DNA from: CADEFX01 sp046154585
GTDB taxonomy: Bacteria > Pseudomonadota > Alphaproteobacteria > Rhizobiales > Hyphomicrobiaceae
Length of the DNA stretch: 64,000 nucleotides
NCBI GenBank assembly: GCA_046154585.1
Contig: JBJXDX010000162.1
Location: forward strand, 6,142 to 70,141
Direction of reading: 5' to 3'
Below the pieces are notes generated by a model. The model did no database searches. It saw only the letters and a program-made list of their open reading frames with translations, and was not told the DNA's origin. Within the stretch, counting starts at the first letter, position 1; each line of letters begins with the position of its first letter. The translations under genes were made by a program, and so were the position numbers. Positions 61,205 through 64,000 of the stretch are shown here, piece by piece.

Positions 61205-62467
61205 TCAGTTGACGCCGACCTGCGCGGACCCTGCCACGGCCCGAGGCACCATCGGCACGCCAGGCGCCTGATCGATGACGCTGGCGCCGAACTTCTGCAT
61301 CTCGAGGATGGCCAGATCGCGCTCCGACATGCCATTGCCGAGAAGCCGGAACGTGCCATCGATACCGGTGAAACCCGATGCCCGCGTCAAATTTGCCGAC
61401 GTGTAGCGGCTTTCCTTCGGCCCGGTCGAAAATGTCGTGGCGATACCAATGGCGTCATAGGCAAGGCTCGCGAGCCGGGGCGGCATCGTCTTGTAGCTCT
61501 TGGCGAAGCGCTCGGAGAACTCGCGCCATCCGCGCGGATCGGGTGCGGCGAACCAGCCGCCTTCGAGAATGCGCTCGCGTCCCGCATTCGGGTAGTCCCA
61601 GCCGCCGGTGCCGACGAGCTTGACGCGCTGTGTGTCGATCGCCGACTTGGGCAGCAGCGGCCCGATCAGCGGCAGCGTGTCCTGTCCGCCGGGCAGGAAC
61701 AATGCCTGGATCGGCTCGCCGGTTTCCTCCGCCGTACGGATGGCATCGCGAATACGATGCACGGGTGCAACCATGCCGTTGACGTCGACGGGATAGTGCT
61801 CGATCGCAGCGACGGTTCCACCGCCGCGCTCGACGGCGGCACGGAAGAGCTGCTCCTGAACCTTGCCCAAGGCGTCGTCCGGAAGGAGTGCCGCGATGCG
61901 TGTGTGGCCTTGAGCCACGGTGTAGGAGGTCATGCGCGGGACGTCCTGGCTGGCCAGGAAGCTCAGCAGGTAGACGCCATTGCCGGCGACGCGGGTGTCG
62001 TTGGAGAAGGCAATGACGGGAACCCGCGCCTGCCGGCCGATCGGCGCGACGGCCGCAACGGACTTAGCAAACAGCGGACCGATGATCAGCTCCGCGCCGC
62101 CCTTGATCGCCTCCTCGGCAGCCGCGCGCGCGCCCTCCTCCGTGCCTTTGTCATCCTTGATGATGAGCTGCAGGCTCGGCGCGTTGCGTTCGAACAGCGC
62201 CAGTTCGGCCGCCTGCTGCAGACCTTTGGCGACGGCAGCCGTTTGCGGACTGCCCGTCAGCGGCAGCAGCATGGCGACCTTGACGGGGCTCTTGGCATCG
62301 AGCGCACGCTCGGCCGGATCTTTCGGGGCCTCGCTGGCGATCGATCCCACTGCGCCTGGAGAGACGTTGTTGGAGCACGCGGCGAGCATGATGGAGCAGC
62401 CAAGGAACGCAGCGGCTCGAAGCCAGTCCCGGCGGTGTGGTTTTGGCATTGCCGAGTGTGTCGTCAT
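61205..62467 (-). CDS. LpoA-like penicillin-binding-protein activator lipoprotein
   Basis: 420 aa from the ATG at 62467 (starts at 62530 or 62449 possible). The signal MPKPHRRDWLRAAAFLGCSIMLAAC carries lipobox LAAC, then a type 1 periplasmic-binding fold: VKVAMLLPLTGSPQTAAVAKGLQQAAELA (cited in part), GAELIIGPLFAKSV, and PVIAFSND. In alphaproteobacteria this LpoA/LivJ-like protein sits upstream of rsmI and activates PBP1. It is divergent from rsmI by 135 bp. Confidence 0.88.
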   Translation of the reverse strand: MTTHSAMPKPHRRDWLRAAAFLGCSIMLAACSNNVSPGAVGSIASEAPKDPAERALDAKSPVKVAMLLPLTGSPQTAAVAKGLQQAAELALFERNAPSLQLIIKDDKGTEEGARAAAEEAIKGGAELIIGPLFAKSVAAVAPIGRQARVPVIAFSNDTRVAGNGVYLLSFLASQDVPRMTSYTVAQGHTRIAALLPDDALGKVQEQLFRAAVERGGGTVAAIEHYPVDVNGMVAPVHRIRDAIRTAEETGEPIQALFLPGGQDTLPLIGPLLPKSAIDTQRVKLVGTGGWDYPNAGRERILEGGWFAAPDPRGWREFSERFAKSYKTMPPRLASLAYDAIGIATTFSTGPKESRYTSANLTRASGFTGIDGTFRLLGNGMSERDLAILEMQKFGASVIDQAPGVPMVPRAVAGSAQVGVN

Positions 62468-62602
62468 TCCGCATGCGGCCCCATCGCGCGGCGCCGACGC
62501 CCCATCGAATTGGGTGATCGCATGTGGCATCGTTAGTCCCAGCCCCGTTCCCAGAACAGAGCAATTGCGCCACACTGCGCCAAATTTACGGCCTTATCCA
62601 AA

Positions 62603-63514
62603 ATGACCACCGACGTAGAGCCTCCCGCGACCGATATGCCCGAGCGCGTTGCCTCGGAACTGGCGCGGCAATTGGGACAACCGCTGGAGCCGGGCCTGTT
62701 TCTCGTGCCCACCCCCATCGGCAATCTCGGCGACATGACGCTGCGCGCCATCGCGGTGCTCGCCGGGGTCGATCTCATCTACTGCGAAGATACACGCCAC
62801 AGCCGCGTGCTGCTCGATCATTTTGGCATCCGCAAGCCGGTGCGGCCCTATCACGAGCACAATGCCGCAACCGAGCGGCCGCGCATTCTGGCGGCGCTGG
62901 CCGACGGGCGGCGCATCGCCATGATTACCGATGCGGGCACGCCGCTGATCTCGGACCCGGGTTACAAGATCGTACGCGAGGCGATCGAGCAGGGCGCGCG
63001 CATCGAGGCGCTGCCGGGAGCATCGGCCGTGCTGACCGGGCTCACGGCCGCAGGACTGCCGACGGACTGCTTCCTGTTTGCCGGTTTCCTGCCCGCCAAA
63101 GATCAGGCACGGCGATCGCGTCTCGCGGAGCTGGCCGACGTACCAGGCACACTCGTGTTCTTTGAATCGCCAGGGCGGCTCGCCGCGTCTCTGGGTGCGA
63201 TGGCTGAGGTCTTCGGGTCGCGAGAAACGGCTGTTGCGCGCGAGCTGACAAAACGGTTCGAGGAAGTGCGGCGCGGGACGGCAGTCGAGCTGGCGGCCTG
63301 GGCCAGGGCCGGCGAGATTAAGGGCGAGATCGTCATTCTCGTCGGGCCGCCCGCGGCGCGCGAGGTGACCGACGAGGACATCAATACTGGACTCGAGATG
63401 GCTCTGCAGGAGATGAGCCTCAGGGATGCGGCGCGCGCGGTCGCCGACGATCTCAACGTGACGCGGTCTCGCGTCTACGACCTGGGGCTCAAGCTGAAGG
63501 CCGGACGATCATGA
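62603..63514 (+). CDS. rsmI: 16S rRNA (cytidine-1402-2'-O)-methyltransferase
   Basis: 303 aa. SAM-dependent: FLVPTPIGNLGDMTLRAI, YCEDTRHSRVLL, MITDAGTPLISDPGY, and EALPGASAVLTGLTAAGL. It methylates C1402 in the 30S decoding centre. An N-terminal extension of about 30 residues precedes the catalytic domain. Its stop overlaps yraN (ATGA). Confidence 0.96.
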   Translation: MTTDVEPPATDMPERVASELARQLGQPLEPGLFLVPTPIGNLGDMTLRAIAVLAGVDLIYCEDTRHSRVLLDHFGIRKPVRPYHEHNAATERPRILAALADGRRIAMITDAGTPLISDPGYKIVREAIEQGARIEALPGASAVLTGLTAAGLPTDCFLFAGFLPAKDQARRSRLAELADVPGTLVFFESPGRLAASLGAMAEVFGSRETAVARELTKRFEEVRRGTAVELAAWARAGEIKGEIVILVGPPAAREVTDEDINTGLEMALQEMSLRDAARAVADDLNVTRSRVYDLGLKLKAGRS

Positions 63515-63900
63515 CCGAGGGCCGCCCCGTATCAGCTCCCAGCCGCGAACGGCTGGCACGCCTGCGCCGCGGCAGCTTCGCCGAGTTGATGGCAGCCGGC
63601 CTTCTCATCTCGAAAGGATATCGCATCCGGGCCCGGCGGCACCGCACGCCCCATGGCGAGATCGACCTGATCGCCACACGATGGGGCCGCATCGCCTTCG
63701 TCGAGGTGAAACGCAGGGCGACGATGGCCGATTGCGAGGCCGCGCTAACGCCGCGGCAGGCCGAACGCATCGGCCGGGCGGCGGACCATTGGCTCGCGCG
63801 GCATGTGAGCTTCCGCGATCACGACATCGGGCTCGATGCCATCCTGGTCGCGCCCAGGCACCTGCCCAGGCATCTCCCGAATGCGCTGGATAAGGCTTAA
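63511..63900 (+). CDS. yraN: YraN/UPF0102 family endonuclease-like protein
   Basis: 129 aa. The restriction-endonuclease-like fold shows HGEIDLIATRWGRIAFVEVKRR (the D-x(n)-E-x-K metal site). The 4-bp overlap with rsmI is the usual arrangement in alphaproteobacteria. Likely involved in DNA repair or RNA processing; function not firmly known. Confidence 0.92.
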   Translation: MTEGRPVSAPSRERLARLRRGSFAELMAAGLLISKGYRIRARRHRTPHGEIDLIATRWGRIAFVEVKRRATMADCEAALTPRQAERIGRAADHWLARHVSFRDHDIGLDAILVAPRHLPRHLPNALDKA

Positions 63901-63972
63901 CCCGCCGAAACACGTTGACGAAACGGGGCGGACACCGTTTGCATAGCGCAAAATTCCACGGAGGCCGCTAGT

Positions 63973-64000
63973 GTGATGATCGAGAAATTCGCCGACATTT
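63973..64000 (+). CDS. Start of an unknown gene cut by the window end
   Basis: GTG-ATG-ATC-GAG at 63973 with GGAGG eight bases upstream opens (M)MIEKFADI before the window ends. The start could also be the ATG at 63976. Too short to identify. Confidence 0.4.

Overview
The window is GC-rich, gene-dense DNA from an alphaproteobacterium, most likely of the order Hyphomicrobiales. The pointers are the pheT-pheS / rplT-rpmI-infC block, an lptC/lptA-lptB-rpoN-ptsN block, an NDUFA9-type reductase, a phasin, a Brucella/Rhizobium-type outer-membrane beta-barrel protein, split TPP enzymes and a CtrA-type box. A family such as Hyphomicrobiaceae is an inference only.

Layout. 1-4.1 kb: the end of a membrane Ser/Thr kinase with a WD40 propeller, a 2-keto-3-deoxyarabonate dehydratase-like enzyme, and a membrane-anchored nuclease-like protein. 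4.1-9.0 kb (minus strand): translation genes infC, rpmI, rplT, pheS, pheT; infC appears to start at ATC. 9.2-15.5 kb: glycosyltransferase, alpha/beta hydrolase, coiled-coil envelope protein, SDR, queG, GST. 15.7-22.6 kb: uppP, ptsN, rpoN, lptB, an LptC-LptA-LptA fusion and a DEDDy exonuclease. 22.7-28.2 kb: LLM oxidoreductase, outer-membrane protein, a divergent succinyl/malyl-CoA ligase pair, folD, and the frameshifted tail of a hydroxypyruvate reductase; together these look like the eroded edge of a serine-cycle/C1 locus. 28.25 kb: tRNA-Leu(CAG). 28.5-36 kb: NDUFA9-like protein, PfkB kinase, then a tightly coupled glucan/trehalose operon (GH15, otsA, a ROK kinase, otsB).

36-51.8 kb is a catabolic region: an Old Yellow Enzyme, a panB paralogue, three GntR regulators, a two-subunit TPP enzyme with a 2-keto-4-pentenoate hydratase-type protein and LeuB, a helicase, a phasin, an acetolactate-synthase-like TPP enzyme, an MFS transporter, an alcohol dehydrogenase stub and an IlvD/Edd-type sugar-acid dehydratase.

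51,865-55,486 is a complete IS1595-family transposon with 24-bp perfect terminal inverted repeats and an exact 8-bp target duplication (TCTTTGAC). Besides the transposase it carries a small HTH-like protein, a BrnT/BrnA toxin-antitoxin pair, a two-TM protein, small proteins, and a protein with an RNDVAH motif typical of HEPN ribonucleases.

55.7-64 kb: TadE/TadG-like proteins, a fumarylacetoacetate hydrolase family enzyme, two very small Lys/Ala-rich histone-H1-like peptides (24 and 48 aa) in a region with hairpins, GANTC sites and a TTAA-N7-TTAA CtrA-type box, a detached sdhB, an LpoA-like lipoprotein, rsmI and yraN. No rRNA, CRISPR array or prophage was seen.
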